Assembly: GCF_022343555.1 (NCBI RefSeq)
Contig: NZ_JAKQZH010000001.1
Location: 1,470,108-1,534,107 of the forward strand
Direction of reading: 5' to 3'
DNA length: 64,000 nt
Origin: Marinobacter sp. C7
GTDB taxonomy: Bacteria; Pseudomonadota; Gammaproteobacteria; Pseudomonadales; Oleiphilaceae
Under the pieces are notes generated by a model. The model ran no database searches and was not told where the DNA came from. It saw only the letters and a program-made list of their open reading frames with translations. Shown here piece after piece: positions 26,993 through 35,786 of this stretch. The stretch's first letter is position 1; each line of letters begins with the position of its first letter. The translations under genes were made by a program, and so were the position numbers.

Positions 26993-27673
26993 ATGGCTGA
27001 AGCTACTCTCCAATCCCAGACCCGAGCCGATGAAGCGTTTGATTGTTTACAAACGGCCATCGTCACGGGAGAGCTTGCCCCCGGCGAGAAAATCGGGGAG
27101 GTTGAGCTCTGTTCCCGTTTCAATCTGACTCGCGGCCCGCTGCGTGAGGCGCTTGGCCGACTGGAATCCCGCGGTCTGCTGGTGCGTCGGCCCCACGCAG
27201 GCGTGAAAGTAGTCTCTGTCAGTGCTGCCGAGTTGCTGGAGTTGTACCGGATTCGCGAGGTGATGGAGGGGCTGGCGGCCCGTCAGGCGGCAGAGCGGAT
27301 GACCGATGAAGAAATCGCCGAACTCCAGGCGACCCTGGACAGCCACGAGAGAATGATCGAGCAAGCCCAGGGCCAGGCTTATTACCAGGCAGAGGGCGAT
27401 TACGATTTTCATCACCGTATTGCCACCGGCAGCCGAAACGCAAAGCTGGCCCAGATGCTGCTGGGTGACCTCTACTACATGGTCCGGATGTACCGGTACC
27501 GATTAAGCACCTCCGCGGGGCGCCCGCACCTGGCGCTTCGGGAACATCGTCGTATCGTTGAGGCCATCGCCCAAAGGGACGGTGAACTCGCCGAATTCCT
27601 GATGAAGCGACACATTAATGCCGCGCGCATCAATATAGAGAAGAAGATCGAGGAAGGCGTCCTGACAATTTGA
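26993..27673 (+). CDS. GntR/FCD-family regulator of the methylcitrate cluster
   Basis: 226-aa regulator with an N-terminal winged helix ([31 protein letters not shown], about 25-75) and a C-terminal helical FCD ligand domain (about 85-215) with metal-binding histidines such as DYDFHHRIA. It heads the prp cluster in the same order as in Pseudomonas (gntR-prpB-prpC-acnD-prpF-prpD), so it probably senses a methylcitrate-cycle intermediate and represses the operon and itself. Three TTGTTGACAA-type sites lie directly upstream. Confidence 0.88.
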   Translation: MAEATLQSQTRADEAFDCLQTAIVTGELAPGEKIGEVELCSRFNLTRGPLREALGRLESRGLLVRRPHAGVKVVSVSAAELLELYRIREVMEGLAARQAAERMTDEEIAELQATLDSHERMIEQAQGQAYYQAEGDYDFHHRIATGSRNAKLAQMLLGDLYYMVRMYRYRLSTSAGRPHLALREHRRIVEAIAQRDGELAEFLMKRHINAARINIEKKIEEGVLTI

Positions 27674-27677
27674 AACA

Positions 27678-27707
27678 GGGGTCTGACCCCAAACGGGGTC
27701 AAACCTC
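27678..27707. repeat. GGGGTC hairpin unit 1, between gntR and prpB
   Basis: A 13-nt arm GGGGTCTGACCCC (itself palindromic), a 4-nt spacer AAAC and a degenerate copy GGGGTCAAACCTC. It begins 4 nt after the gntR stop codon. Member of the 30-nt family repeated through the prp cluster; its right arm is the most decayed. Confidence 0.75.
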
Positions 27708-27756
27708 ATCTTCACGAACCCAAGATCAAAATTCCGAACAACACGAGGCCAACACC

Positions 27757-28644
27757 ATGTCCAACAAACTCTCCCCGGGAGCCCGCTTCCGCAAGGCCCT
27801 GAAAGACAACCAGCCCCTGCAGATTGTGGGTACCATCAATGCCTATGCCGCGATGATGGCCGAGAAAGTGGGCCACCAGGCCATCTACCTCTCCGGTGGC
27901 GGTGTTGCAAACGCTTCGTACGGCCTGCCGGATCTCGGTATGACTACGATGAATGACGTTGTCGAGGATGTGCGCCGGATTACCGCAGCGTCCGAGCTGC
28001 CGTTGCTGGTGGACATTGACACCGGTTGGGGCGGCGCGTTCAACATCGCCCGTACCATCCGTGAGATGGAACGTGCAGGCGCAGCGGCGGTTCACATTGA
28101 GGATCAGGTCGCGCAGAAGCGCTGTGGCCACCGCCCGAACAAGGAAATCGTCACCAAAGAGGAAATGGTCGACCGCATCAAGGCCGCCGTTGACGCTCGC
28201 CAGGACGACGATTTCTTCATCATGGCCCGTACCGATGCTTTCCAGAAAGAAGGCCTCGAGGCAGCCATCGATCGTGCCAAGGCGTGCATTGAAGCCGGCG
28301 CCGACGGTATCTTCGCTGAAGCGGTACACGAACTGGACGATTACAAGGCCTTCGCCGAGGCCCTGGATGTGCCCATCCTGGCCAACATCACCGAATTCGG
28401 CGCAACTCCGCTCTACAACAAGAAAGAGCTGGCTGAAGCCGGTGCCGGCATGGTCCTGTATCCCCTGAGTGCATTCCGCGCCATGAACAAGGCTGCCCTG
28501 ACTGTTTACCAGAACATCCTGGAGAAGGGTGACCAGAAAGACGTGGTTGACCTGATGCAGACCCGAATGGAACTGTATGATTTCCTGAACTACCACGATT
28601 TCGAGCAGAAGCTGGACCAGCTGTTTGCGCAGACCAAGGGCTGA
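27757..28644 (+). CDS. prpB: 2-methylisocitrate lyase PrpB
   Basis: Splits 2-methylisocitrate into pyruvate and succinate, the last step of the methylcitrate cycle. 295 aa, with the catalytic cysteine C123 in KRCGHRPNK and the Mg-binding DIDTGWGG segment, at the same residue number as in E. coli PrpB. The ATG at 27757 gives the usual [12 protein letters not shown] start; the frame is open to 27670 through the hairpin repeat but that reading is not credible. Confidence 0.96.
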   Translation: MSNKLSPGARFRKALKDNQPLQIVGTINAYAAMMAEKVGHQAIYLSGGGVANASYGLPDLGMTTMNDVVEDVRRITAASELPLLVDIDTGWGGAFNIARTIREMERAGAAAVHIEDQVAQKRCGHRPNKEIVTKEEMVDRIKAAVDARQDDDFFIMARTDAFQKEGLEAAIDRAKACIEAGADGIFAEAVHELDDYKAFAEALDVPILANITEFGATPLYNKKELAEAGAGMVLYPLSAFRAMNKAALTVYQNILEKGDQKDVVDLMQTRMELYDFLNYHDFEQKLDQLFAQTKG

Positions 28645-28654
28645 AGATGAAGTA

Positions 28655-28684
28655 GGGGTCAGATGAATGCTTTCATCTGACCCC
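28655..28684. repeat. GGGGTC hairpin unit 2, after prpB
   Basis: Perfect 13-bp stem GGGGTCAGATGAA / TTCATCTGACCCC with loop TGCT, followed by ATTTTT. It starts 10 nt after the prpB stop and could work as an intrinsic terminator or attenuator as well as a repeat. Confidence 0.85.
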
Positions 28685-28703
28685 ATTTTTGAGATCGAAG
28701 TGA

Positions 28704-28800
28704 GGGGTCTGAAGAATACTTTCTTCTGACCCCGGGGTTTACCGACTAACAATGGGGTTGGGTTGAAAACGGGGTCAGAAGAAAGCGTTCTTCAGACCCC
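28704..28800. repeat. GGGGTC hairpin units 3 and 4, facing each other before prpC
   Basis: Unit 3 (28704-28733: GGGGTCTGAAGAA, TACT, TTCTTCTGACCCC) and unit 4 (28771-28800: GGGGTCAGAAGAA, AGCG, TTCTTCAGACCCC). Each has one mismatch within its own stem, but the arms of one are exact complements of the arms of the other, so the two units form a 30-nt inverted repeat matching at 28 of 30 positions across a 37-nt spacer. Confidence 0.85.
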
Positions 28801-28851
28801 CTGGGTCCAGCCTCATGTTCAAGTTCAAGATGAGAGCGAGGGAGAACAACA

Positions 28852-29985
28852 ATGGCTGAAGCAAAGAAACTCGGTGGCGCCGGCCTGCGTGGCCAGGTTG
28901 CCGGTGAAACTGCCCTGTGTACCGTAGGCAAGACCGGTACCGGTCTGACCTACCGTGGCTACGACATCACCGATCTGGCTAACAACGCCCAGTTCGAGGA
29001 AGTGGCCTACCTGCTGCTGCGCGGCAAGCTGCCGAACCAGCAGGAACTGGATGCCTACAAGAAAAAGCTTGTGAGCCTCCGCGGCCTGCCCGAGGCCCTG
29101 AAAACCGTGCTCGAGCAGATCCCCAAGGACGCGCACCCGATGGACGTGATGCGTACCGGCTGCTCCATGCTGGGTAACCTGGAGACCGAGCAGGACTTCA
29201 GCCAGCAGGATGACAAGATCGACCGCATGCTGGCGGTATTCCCGGCCATCATTACCTACTGGTACCGCTTCGCTCACGAAGGCGTCCGGATCGAGACCGC
29301 CAACACCGAAAGCGACTCCATCGGTGGTGTCTTCCTGGAGCTGTTGCATGGCAAGAAGCCGAGTGAGCTGCACGAGCGCGTGATGAACGTCTCCCTGATC
29401 CTGTATGCGGAGCACGAGTTCAATGCCTCCACCTTCACCGCTCGCGTGTGTGCCTCCACGCTGTCTGACATCCACAGCTGCGTTACCGGAGCCATCGGTT
29501 CCCTGCGTGGTCCGCTGCACGGCGGTGCGAACGAGGCAGCCATGGAACTGATCCAGAAGTTCCAGACTCCTGACGAGGCGGAAGCCGGCCTGATGGGCAT
29601 GCTGGAGCGCAAGGAAAAAATCATGGGCTTCGGTCATGCGGTCTACAGCGAGTCCGATCCGCGCAACGCCATCATCAAGAAGTGGTCCGAGAAGCTGGCC
29701 GAAGAAGTAGGGGACACCGTCCTGTACCCTGTGTCCGTGCGCTGCGAGGAAGTCATGTGGCGCGAGAAGAAGCTGTTCTGTAACGCCGACTTTTTCCACG
29801 CCTCGGCCTATCACTTCATGGGCATTCCAACCGAGCTGTTTACCCCGATCTTCGTGATGTCCCGGGTTTCCGGCTGGACCGCCCACGTGAAAGAGCAGCG
29901 TGCCAACAACCGGATCATCCGCCCGAGCGCGGACTATACCGGTCCGGAGCATGCCGAGTGGCTGCCGATTGATCAGCGCGACTGA
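28852..29985 (+). CDS. prpC: 2-methylcitrate synthase PrpC
   Basis: Condenses propionyl-CoA with oxaloacetate. 377 aa, citrate-synthase fold, with catalytic-region segments GPLHGGANEAAMEL and MGFGHAVYSESDPR. The start MAEAKKLGGAGLRGQVAGE is typical of methylcitrate rather than housekeeping citrate synthase. GAGGGAG precedes the ATG. Followed by a 118-nt gap filled with hairpin units 5 and 6. Confidence 0.96.
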   Translation: MAEAKKLGGAGLRGQVAGETALCTVGKTGTGLTYRGYDITDLANNAQFEEVAYLLLRGKLPNQQELDAYKKKLVSLRGLPEALKTVLEQIPKDAHPMDVMRTGCSMLGNLETEQDFSQQDDKIDRMLAVFPAIITYWYRFAHEGVRIETANTESDSIGGVFLELLHGKKPSELHERVMNVSLILYAEHEFNASTFTARVCASTLSDIHSCVTGAIGSLRGPLHGGANEAAMELIQKFQTPDEAEAGLMGMLERKEKIMGFGHAVYSESDPRNAIIKKWSEKLAEEVGDTVLYPVSVRCEEVMWREKKLFCNADFFHASAYHFMGIPTELFTPIFVMSRVSGWTAHVKEQRANNRIIRPSADYTGPEHAEWLPIDQRD

Positions 29986-29999
29986 TAAGACGTGAAAAT

Positions 30000-30077
30000 G
30001 GGGACTGACCCCATGCGGGGTCAGACCCCAAGTTCAGACTTTAAAAAGGGGTCTGACCCCGAGGGGGGTCAGACCCC
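30000..30077. repeat. GGGGTC hairpin units 5 and 6, between prpC and acnD
   Basis: Unit 5 (30000-30029) is GGGGACTGACCCC, ATGC, GGGGTCAGACCCC; unit 6 (30048-30077) is GGGGTCTGACCCC, GAGG, GGGGTCAGACCCC. Each 13-mer is itself palindromic and complementary to its partner, so a unit can fold as one long or two short hairpins. The two units start 48 nt apart. Confidence 0.85.
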
Positions 30078-30103
30078 ACCTTCACAAATTTGAGCCGCCG
30101 ACC

Positions 30104-32701
30104 ATGAACACTGAATACCGCAAACAACTCCCCGGCTCCGACCTGGACTACTTCGACACCCGACAGGCGGTCGAAGACATCCAGCCCGGTGCCTATGACA
30201 AGCTTCCTTATACCTCCCGGATCCTGGCCGAGCAGCTGGTTCGCCGTTGTGATCCGGCAATGCTGACGGACTCCCTGAAGCAGCTGATCGAGCGTAGGCG
30301 CGATCTGGACTTCCCGTGGTATCCCGCCCGCGTGGTGTGTCACGACATCCTGGGCCAGACTGCGCTGGTGGACCTGGCCGGCCTGCGCGATGCCATCGCC
30401 GAGAAGGGTGGCGATCCTGCCAAGGTCAACCCGGTGGTGCCCACGCAGCTGATCGTGGATCACTCCCTGGCCGTTGAGCACGCCGGTTTCGAGAAGGACG
30501 CCTTCGAGAAGAACCGTCAGATCGAAGACCGCCGCAACGATGATCGCTTCCACTTCATCAACTGGACCAAGACCGCGTTCAAGAACGTCGACGTAATCCC
30601 GCCAGGCAACGGCATCATGCACCAGATCAACCTGGAGAAAATGTCTCCGGTGGTGCAGGCCCGTGATGGTGTAGCCTTCCCGGATACCTGTGTCGGTACC
30701 GACAGCCACACCCCCATGGTGGACGCCCTGGGCGTAATATCCGTTGGCGTGGGCGGCCTGGAAGCCGAGAGCGTGATGCTTGGCCGCGCTTCCATGATGC
30801 GCCTGCCGGACATCGTGGGTGTCGAGCTCACCGGCATGCTTCAGCCGGGTATAACCAGTACCGACATGGTGCTGGCCCTGACCGAATTCCTGCGTAAGGA
30901 GCGGGTGGTCGGTGCCTACCTGGAGTTCTACGGCGAGGGCGCCGACAGCCTGACCGTGGGCGACCGTGCCACCATCTCCAACATGACCCCGGAATACGGC
31001 GCCACCGCCGCGATGTTCTACGTTGACGGTCAGACCATCGACTACCTGAAGTTGACCGGCCGCGAAGACGACCAGATCGCCCTGGTAGAGAAATACGCCA
31101 AAGAGACCGGTCTGTGGGCCGACAGCCTGAAGAACGCAGAATATGAGCGGGTGCTGAAATTCGACCTGTCCAAGGTCACCCGCACCCTGGCCGGCCCGTC
31201 CAACCCGCACGCGCACCTGCCGACGTCCGAGCTGGCCAAGCGCGGCATCGCCGGCGACTGGGAACTGGAAGAGGGCAAGATGCCGGATGGCGCGGTGATC
31301 ATCGCCGCCATCACCAGCTGTACCAATACGTCCAACCCGCGCAACATGGTGGCGGCCGGCCTCATTGCCCGTAACGCCAACAAGCTGGGCCTGACCCGCA
31401 AACCGTGGGTGAAGAGCTCGCTGGCGCCGGGTTCCAAGACCGTCAAGATGTACCTGGAAGACGCCAACCTGCTGCCCGAGCTGGAAGACCTCGGTTTCGG
31501 CGTGGTGGCCTTTGCCTGCACCACCTGCAACGGCATGAGTGGCGCCCTGGATCCGAAGATCCAGCAGGAGATCATCGATCGGGACCTGTACTCGACCGCC
31601 GTGCTCTCCGGTAACCGTAACTTTGACGGCCGGATTCACCCGTATGCCAAGCAGGCGTTCCTGGCGTCTCCGCCTCTGGTCGTGGCTTACGCCATTGCCG
31701 GTACTATCCGTTTTGATATCGAGAAGGATGCCCTGGGTTACGACAAGGATGGCAACCCCATCACCCTGAAGGATATCTGGCCGAGCGATGAGGAAATCGA
31801 CGCCATCGTAAAGCAGTCGGTCAAACCGGAGCAGTTCCGTCAGACCTACATTCCGATGTTTGACGTGACCAAAGAGGCTCAGGCAGCCAGTGACCCGCTG
31901 TACCAGTGGCGCCCGCAGAGCACCTACATCCGTCGCCCGCCATACTGGGAAGGTGCCCTGGCCGGTGAGAAGTCCCTCAAGGGCATGCGTCCGCTGGCGA
32001 TCCTGCCGGATAACATCACCACCGACCACCTGTCTCCGTCCAACGCGATCCTGGCCAGCAGTGCCGCCGGTGAATACCTGGCGAAGATGGGCCTGCCGGA
32101 GGAGGACTTCAACTCCTACGCAACCCACCGGGGTGATCACCTGACCGCCCAGCGCGCCACCTTCGCGAACCCGAAGCTGTTCAACGAGATGGTGACGGAC
32201 GAGAACGGCAACGTGAAGCAGGGCTCCCTGGCCCGCATCGAGCCGGAAGGAAAGGTCACCCGCATGTGGGAAGCCATCGAGACCTATATGGAGCGCAAGC
32301 AGCCGCTAATCATCGTCGCTGGCGCCGACTACGGGCAGGGTTCCTCCCGTGACTGGGCCGCCAAGGGCGTTGCCCTGGCAGGTGTCGAGGCCATCGTGGC
32401 CGAGGGCTTCGAGCGGATTCACCGGACCAACCTGGTCGGCATGGGCGTGATGCCCCTGCAGTTCGAGGAAGGCACCACCCGCAAGACCCTGGCCCTCGAC
32501 GGCACCGAGACCTACGACGTGGAAGGCACCCCGGCGCCACGCGCCGAGCTGACCCTGGTCATCCACCGGAAGAACGGCAGCACCGAGCACGTGCCCGTGA
32601 TTTGCCGACTGGATACCGCGGAAGAGGTGTCCATCTACAAGGCCGGCGGTGTGCTGCAGCGCTTTGCTCAGGACTTCCTGGAGTCCGAAGGGGCGGCTTG
32701 A
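30104..32701 (+). CDS. acnD: Fe/S-dependent 2-methylisocitrate dehydratase AcnD
   Basis: Aconitase-family enzyme (865 aa) dehydrating 2-methylcitrate; in Shewanella and Pseudomonas it acts with PrpF in place of PrpD. [4Fe-4S] ligand cysteines are seen in ITSCTNTSNPRN and FACTTCNGMSG, and the C-terminal swivelling domain has the GADYGQGSSRDWAAKG block. The GSYLGADS-like VCVGTDSHTPM segment is also present. The ribosome site before ATG 30104 is weak. Confidence 0.95.
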   Translation: MNTEYRKQLPGSDLDYFDTRQAVEDIQPGAYDKLPYTSRILAEQLVRRCDPAMLTDSLKQLIERRRDLDFPWYPARVVCHDILGQTALVDLAGLRDAIAEKGGDPAKVNPVVPTQLIVDHSLAVEHAGFEKDAFEKNRQIEDRRNDDRFHFINWTKTAFKNVDVIPPGNGIMHQINLEKMSPVVQARDGVAFPDTCVGTDSHTPMVDALGVISVGVGGLEAESVMLGRASMMRLPDIVGVELTGMLQPGITSTDMVLALTEFLRKERVVGAYLEFYGEGADSLTVGDRATISNMTPEYGATAAMFYVDGQTIDYLKLTGREDDQIALVEKYAKETGLWADSLKNAEYERVLKFDLSKVTRTLAGPSNPHAHLPTSELAKRGIAGDWELEEGKMPDGAVIIAAITSCTNTSNPRNMVAAGLIARNANKLGLTRKPWVKSSLAPGSKTVKMYLEDANLLPELEDLGFGVVAFACTTCNGMSGALDPKIQQEIIDRDLYSTAVLSGNRNFDGRIHPYAKQAFLASPPLVVAYAIAGTIRFDIEKDALGYDKDGNPITLKDIWPSDEEIDAIVKQSVKPEQFRQTYIPMFDVTKEAQAASDPLYQWRPQSTYIRRPPYWEGALAGEKSLKGMRPLAILPDNITTDHLSPSNAILASSAAGEYLAKMGLPEEDFNSYATHRGDHLTAQRATFANPKLFNEMVTDENGNVKQGSLARIEPEGKVTRMWEAIETYMERKQPLIIVAGADYGQGSSRDWAAKGVALAGVEAIVAEGFERIHRTNLVGMGVMPLQFEEGTTRKTLALDGTETYDVEGTPAPRAELTLVIHRKNGSTEHVPVICRLDTAEEVSIYKAGGVLQRFAQDFLESEGAA

Positions 32702-32712
32702 GCGCCAAAGCA

Positions 32713-32792
32713 GGGGTCAGAAGAAAGCGTTCTTCTGACCCCGGGTTCAGCGGCCAAAGAATGGGCTCAGATGAAGGCGTTCATCTGAGCCC
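32713..32792. repeat. GGGGTC/GGGCTC hairpin units 7 and 8, between acnD and prpF
   Basis: Unit 7 (32713-32742) is a perfect stem GGGGTCAGAAGAA / TTCTTCTGACCCC with loop AGCG. Unit 8 (32763-32792) is GGGCTCAGATGAA / TTCATCTGAGCCC with loop GGCG: compared with unit 2, both arms have changed at the paired fourth position, so the stem stays perfect. The two units start 50 nt apart. Confidence 0.88.
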
Positions 32793-32819
32793 GTCTTCAC
32801 AGATACAGAGAGCAAAACC

Positions 32820-34004
32820 ATGACCCATGCTCCCCAAATCAAAGTCCCTGCCACCTACATGCGTGGCGGCACCAGCAAGGGCGTCTTCTTCCGCCTGCAG
32901 GACCTGCCAGAAGCCGCGCAGGTTCCCGGTGAAGCGCGGGACAAGCTGCTGCTTCGGGTAATCGGCAGCCCCGATCCCTACCAGAAACAGACCGACGGTA
33001 TGGGCGGTGCCACTTCCAGCACCAGCAAGACGGTCATCCTGGCTGCCCCCACACAGCCGGATCATGACGTCGATTACCTGTTCGGTCAGGTCTCCATCGA
33101 CAAGCCGTTCGTGGACTGGAGCGGCAACTGTGGCAACCTGACCGCGGCCGTGGGCGTGTTCGCCATTAACGGCGGTTTTGTGGCCAGGGAGCGGATTCCC
33201 GAAAACGGCATCTGCACCGTCCGCATCTGGCAGGCGAACATCAAGAAAACCATTGTTGCGCATGTGCCTATCACCAACGGCGAAGTGCAGGAAACCGGCG
33301 ATTTCGAGCTGGACGGAGTGACCTTCCCGGCAGCGGAAGTCCAGATCGAGTTCATGGATCCGGCCGATGGCGAGGGCGCCATGTTCCCGACCGGCAATGT
33401 GGTCGATGACCTGGAAGTGCCCGGTGTGGGCACCCTGAAGGCCACCATGATCAATGCCGGCATCCCGACCATCTTCATCAATGCCGAAGACATTGATTAC
33501 AGGGGCACCGAATTACAGGATGACATCAACAGTGATCCGAAGGCGCTGGAGATGTTCGAAACCATCCGTGCCTACGGCGCCGTGAAAATGGGCCTGATCC
33601 AGGACGTGAGCGAGGCCGCCAACCGCCAACACACGCCCAAGGTCGCCTTTGTCGCGAAACCGGTAGACTATGTGGCTTCCAGTGGCAAGCAGATTACCGC
33701 CAGTGACATCGACGTGCTGGTTCGGGCCCTGTCCATGGGCAAGCTTCATCATGCCATGATGGGTACAGCCGCGGTGGCGATTGCCACGGCATCTGCGGTT
33801 CCAGGTACCCTGGTCAATCTCGCGGCCGGTGGCGGCGATCGTAACCATGTCACCTTTGGCCATCCCTCCGGAACCCTGCGCGTTGGCGCGGAGGCGAAGG
33901 AAGTGAATGGGCAGTGGACCGCCACCAAGGCCATCATGAGCCGCAGTGCGCGGATACTCATGGAAGGTTCGGTGAGGGTACCGGGAGATTCATTCCCGGG
34001 CTGA
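32820..34004 (+). CDS. prpF: 2-methylaconitate cis-trans isomerase PrpF
   Basis: 394-aa enzyme with a diaminopimelate-epimerase-like fold that isomerises the trans-2-methylaconitate made by AcnD into the cis form. Recognisable family blocks are the start TYMRGGTSKGVFFRLQDLP, the SGNCGNLTAAVG loop with its cysteine, and HPSGTLRVGAEAK near the C-terminus. Sits directly downstream of acnD, its functional partner. Confidence 0.96.
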   Translation: MTHAPQIKVPATYMRGGTSKGVFFRLQDLPEAAQVPGEARDKLLLRVIGSPDPYQKQTDGMGGATSSTSKTVILAAPTQPDHDVDYLFGQVSIDKPFVDWSGNCGNLTAAVGVFAINGGFVARERIPENGICTVRIWQANIKKTIVAHVPITNGEVQETGDFELDGVTFPAAEVQIEFMDPADGEGAMFPTGNVVDDLEVPGVGTLKATMINAGIPTIFINAEDIDYRGTELQDDINSDPKALEMFETIRAYGAVKMGLIQDVSEAANRQHTPKVAFVAKPVDYVASSGKQITASDIDVLVRALSMGKLHHAMMGTAAVAIATASAVPGTLVNLAAGGGDRNHVTFGHPSGTLRVGAEAKEVNGQWTATKAIMSRSARILMEGSVRVPGDSFPG

Positions 34005-34019
34005 ACCGCCTGAATGAAG

Positions 34020-34082
34020 AATGCCCCCGGGCCGTATACCGTCTATCTTTCAGGTAGGTGGTCATCGGCCGGGGGCATTTTT
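34020..34082 (+). terminator. Intrinsic terminator-like hairpin between prpF and prpD
   Basis: AATGCCCCCGG pairs with CCGGGGGCATT, extended by further pairs across a single-base bulge, with a 31-nt loop that can fold again, then TTTTTGTTT. It begins 16 nt after the prpF stop. If active it would cut prpD expression relative to the upstream genes. Confidence 0.8.
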
Positions 34083-34122
34083 GTTTGGCCGGGGAAATAC
34101 AACCAGGAAAGGAGGCAACAGC

Positions 34123-35607
34123 ATGTCTGGCACATTCGATGTCAACGTCCGCCCGGATTACGACGAAGTACTCCAGAAAATTGCGGATTACGTCCTGACC
34201 TACCAGGTCGACAGCGAGGAGGCCTGGGATACCGCACGTAATTGCCTGATCGATACCCTGGGTTGCGGATTACTGGCCCTGCGCTTCCCTGAATGCACCA
34301 AACATCTTGGTCCCCTGGCAGAGGGTACGGTTGTGCCCCACGGTGCCCGGGTGCCTGGTACCCAGTTCCGGCTGGATCCGGTAAAAGCAGCCTGGGACAT
34401 CGGCTGCATTGTTCGCTGGCTGGATTACAACGACACCTGGCTCGCCGCTGAATGGGGTCATCCTTCCGACAACCTTGGCGCCATCCTGGCGGTGGCAGAT
34501 TACCTGTCCCAGAAGCGGACGGCGGAGGGCAAGCCACCGTTCGTGATGAAGGACGTGCTCGAAGCCATGATCATGGCACACGAAATCCAGGGTGTGCTGG
34601 CGCTGGAGAACTCGTTCAATCGGGTGGGGTTGGACCATGTCGTCCTGGTGAAAGTCGCCTCAACTGCCGTCGCCGCGAAGTTGATGGGAGCAAACCGCGA
34701 ACAATTACTGTCGGCGCTGTCTCATGCCTGGGTTGACGGCCAGGCACTCAGGACCTATCGGCACGCACCTAACGCCGGCTCCCGGAAATCCTGGGCGGCG
34801 GGCGATGCCACCTCCCGCGCGGTCCGCCTTGCCGATATCGCCATGCGAGGCGAAATGGGCATTCCCGGGGTTCTGACGGCGCCCCAGTGGGGGTTCTATG
34901 ACGTCCTGTTCAGCAAGACCAACAAGGACCAGAAACTCAAGCCCGAGCAAGAGCGACAGTTCTCTTTGTCTCAGGGGTTTGGCTCCTATGTGATGGAGAA
35001 CATTCTGTTCAAGATTTCCTTCCCGGCGGAATTCCATGCGCAGACTGCCGCCGAGGCCGCGGTCACCCTGCACCCGGAAGTAAAGGATCGTCTCGATGAG
35101 ATCGACAGGATCGTCATCACCACCCATGAGTCCGCGATCCGCATCATCTCCAAGGTGGGCAAGCTGGCAAACCCGGCGGACCGGGATCACTGTCTGCAGT
35201 ACATGACAGCAGTACCGCTTATTTTCGGAGCCCTTACCGCAGAGCACTACGAAGACAGCTTCCATGATGCCCATCCGATCATCGACGAACTCAGGGACAA
35301 GATGGAAGTCGTGGAAGAGCCCCGCTACACGCGGGAATACCTGGAACCCGAGAAGCGTTCCATCGCGAATGCCGTGCAGGTGTTCTTCAAGGATGGTTCC
35401 AGCACCAACCAGGTGGCGGTGGAATACCCCATCGGTCACCGGCGGCGGCGTGAGGAGGGGATTCCTCTGCTGGAAGAAAAGTTCAAGGCGAATCTGGCGA
35501 CGCGGTTTCCGGGGCAGCGGTGTGAGAGGATCTTCAGACTGGTTGAGGATCAGTACAGGCTGGAAGCAACAGTTGTCAGTGATTTCATGGAGTTATTGGT
35601 CATTTGA
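34123..35607 (+). CDS. prpD: 2-methylcitrate dehydratase PrpD
   Basis: Cluster-free 2-methylcitrate dehydratase of the MmgE/PrpD family (494 aa; E. coli PrpD 483). Blocks such as [42 protein letters not shown] and [19 protein letters not shown] are typical. The ATG at 34123 has AAAGGAGG about 8 nt upstream; the open frame upstream to 34021 runs through the terminator hairpin and is rejected. Last gene of the cluster and functionally redundant with AcnD/PrpF. Confidence 0.95.
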   Translation: MSGTFDVNVRPDYDEVLQKIADYVLTYQVDSEEAWDTARNCLIDTLGCGLLALRFPECTKHLGPLAEGTVVPHGARVPGTQFRLDPVKAAWDIGCIVRWLDYNDTWLAAEWGHPSDNLGAILAVADYLSQKRTAEGKPPFVMKDVLEAMIMAHEIQGVLALENSFNRVGLDHVVLVKVASTAVAAKLMGANREQLLSALSHAWVDGQALRTYRHAPNAGSRKSWAAGDATSRAVRLADIAMRGEMGIPGVLTAPQWGFYDVLFSKTNKDQKLKPEQERQFSLSQGFGSYVMENILFKISFPAEFHAQTAAEAAVTLHPEVKDRLDEIDRIVITTHESAIRIISKVGKLANPADRDHCLQYMTAVPLIFGALTAEHYEDSFHDAHPIIDELRDKMEVVEEPRYTREYLEPEKRSIANAVQVFFKDGSSTNQVAVEYPIGHRRRREEGIPLLEEKFKANLATRFPGQRCERIFRLVEDQYRLEATVVSDFMELLVI

Positions 35608-35630
35608 CGTCTGTTGATGTGTCAGAAATC

Positions 35631-35701
35631 TTTACACCCAGTGTGTAAATTTTGGACAACTTAATGATTGAACATTTGTAATGTTGGGTTACACTTTGTA
35701 A
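35631..35701. promoter_or_regulatory. TTTACAC/GTGTAAA inverted repeats upstream of the exopolysaccharide operon
   Basis: TTTACAC-N5-GTGTAAA (35631-35649) is followed 39 nt later by TTACA-CTT-TGTAA (35689-35701), with a further TTTGTAA between them. The first is followed by TTTT and could act as a weak prpD terminator. The repeated TTACA/TGTAA half-sites look like an array for a transcription factor controlling the operon at 35787. A possible promoter is TTGTAA with TAAATA 17 nt later. Confidence 0.45.
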
Positions 35702-35786
35702 ATAAATAGAAGCTTACTGCACGGGAAGCAGGGAAGAGTTGCTTGTTTTTTTAAGTAGCTTGGTGTGAAAAGCACAAGGAGTTGGC

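Noticed and set aside
27670..27756. A 29-residue N-terminal extension of PrpB
   Set aside because: It would translate through the hairpin repeat; the ATG at 27757 gives the normal PrpB start and places the catalytic cysteine at its usual residue number.
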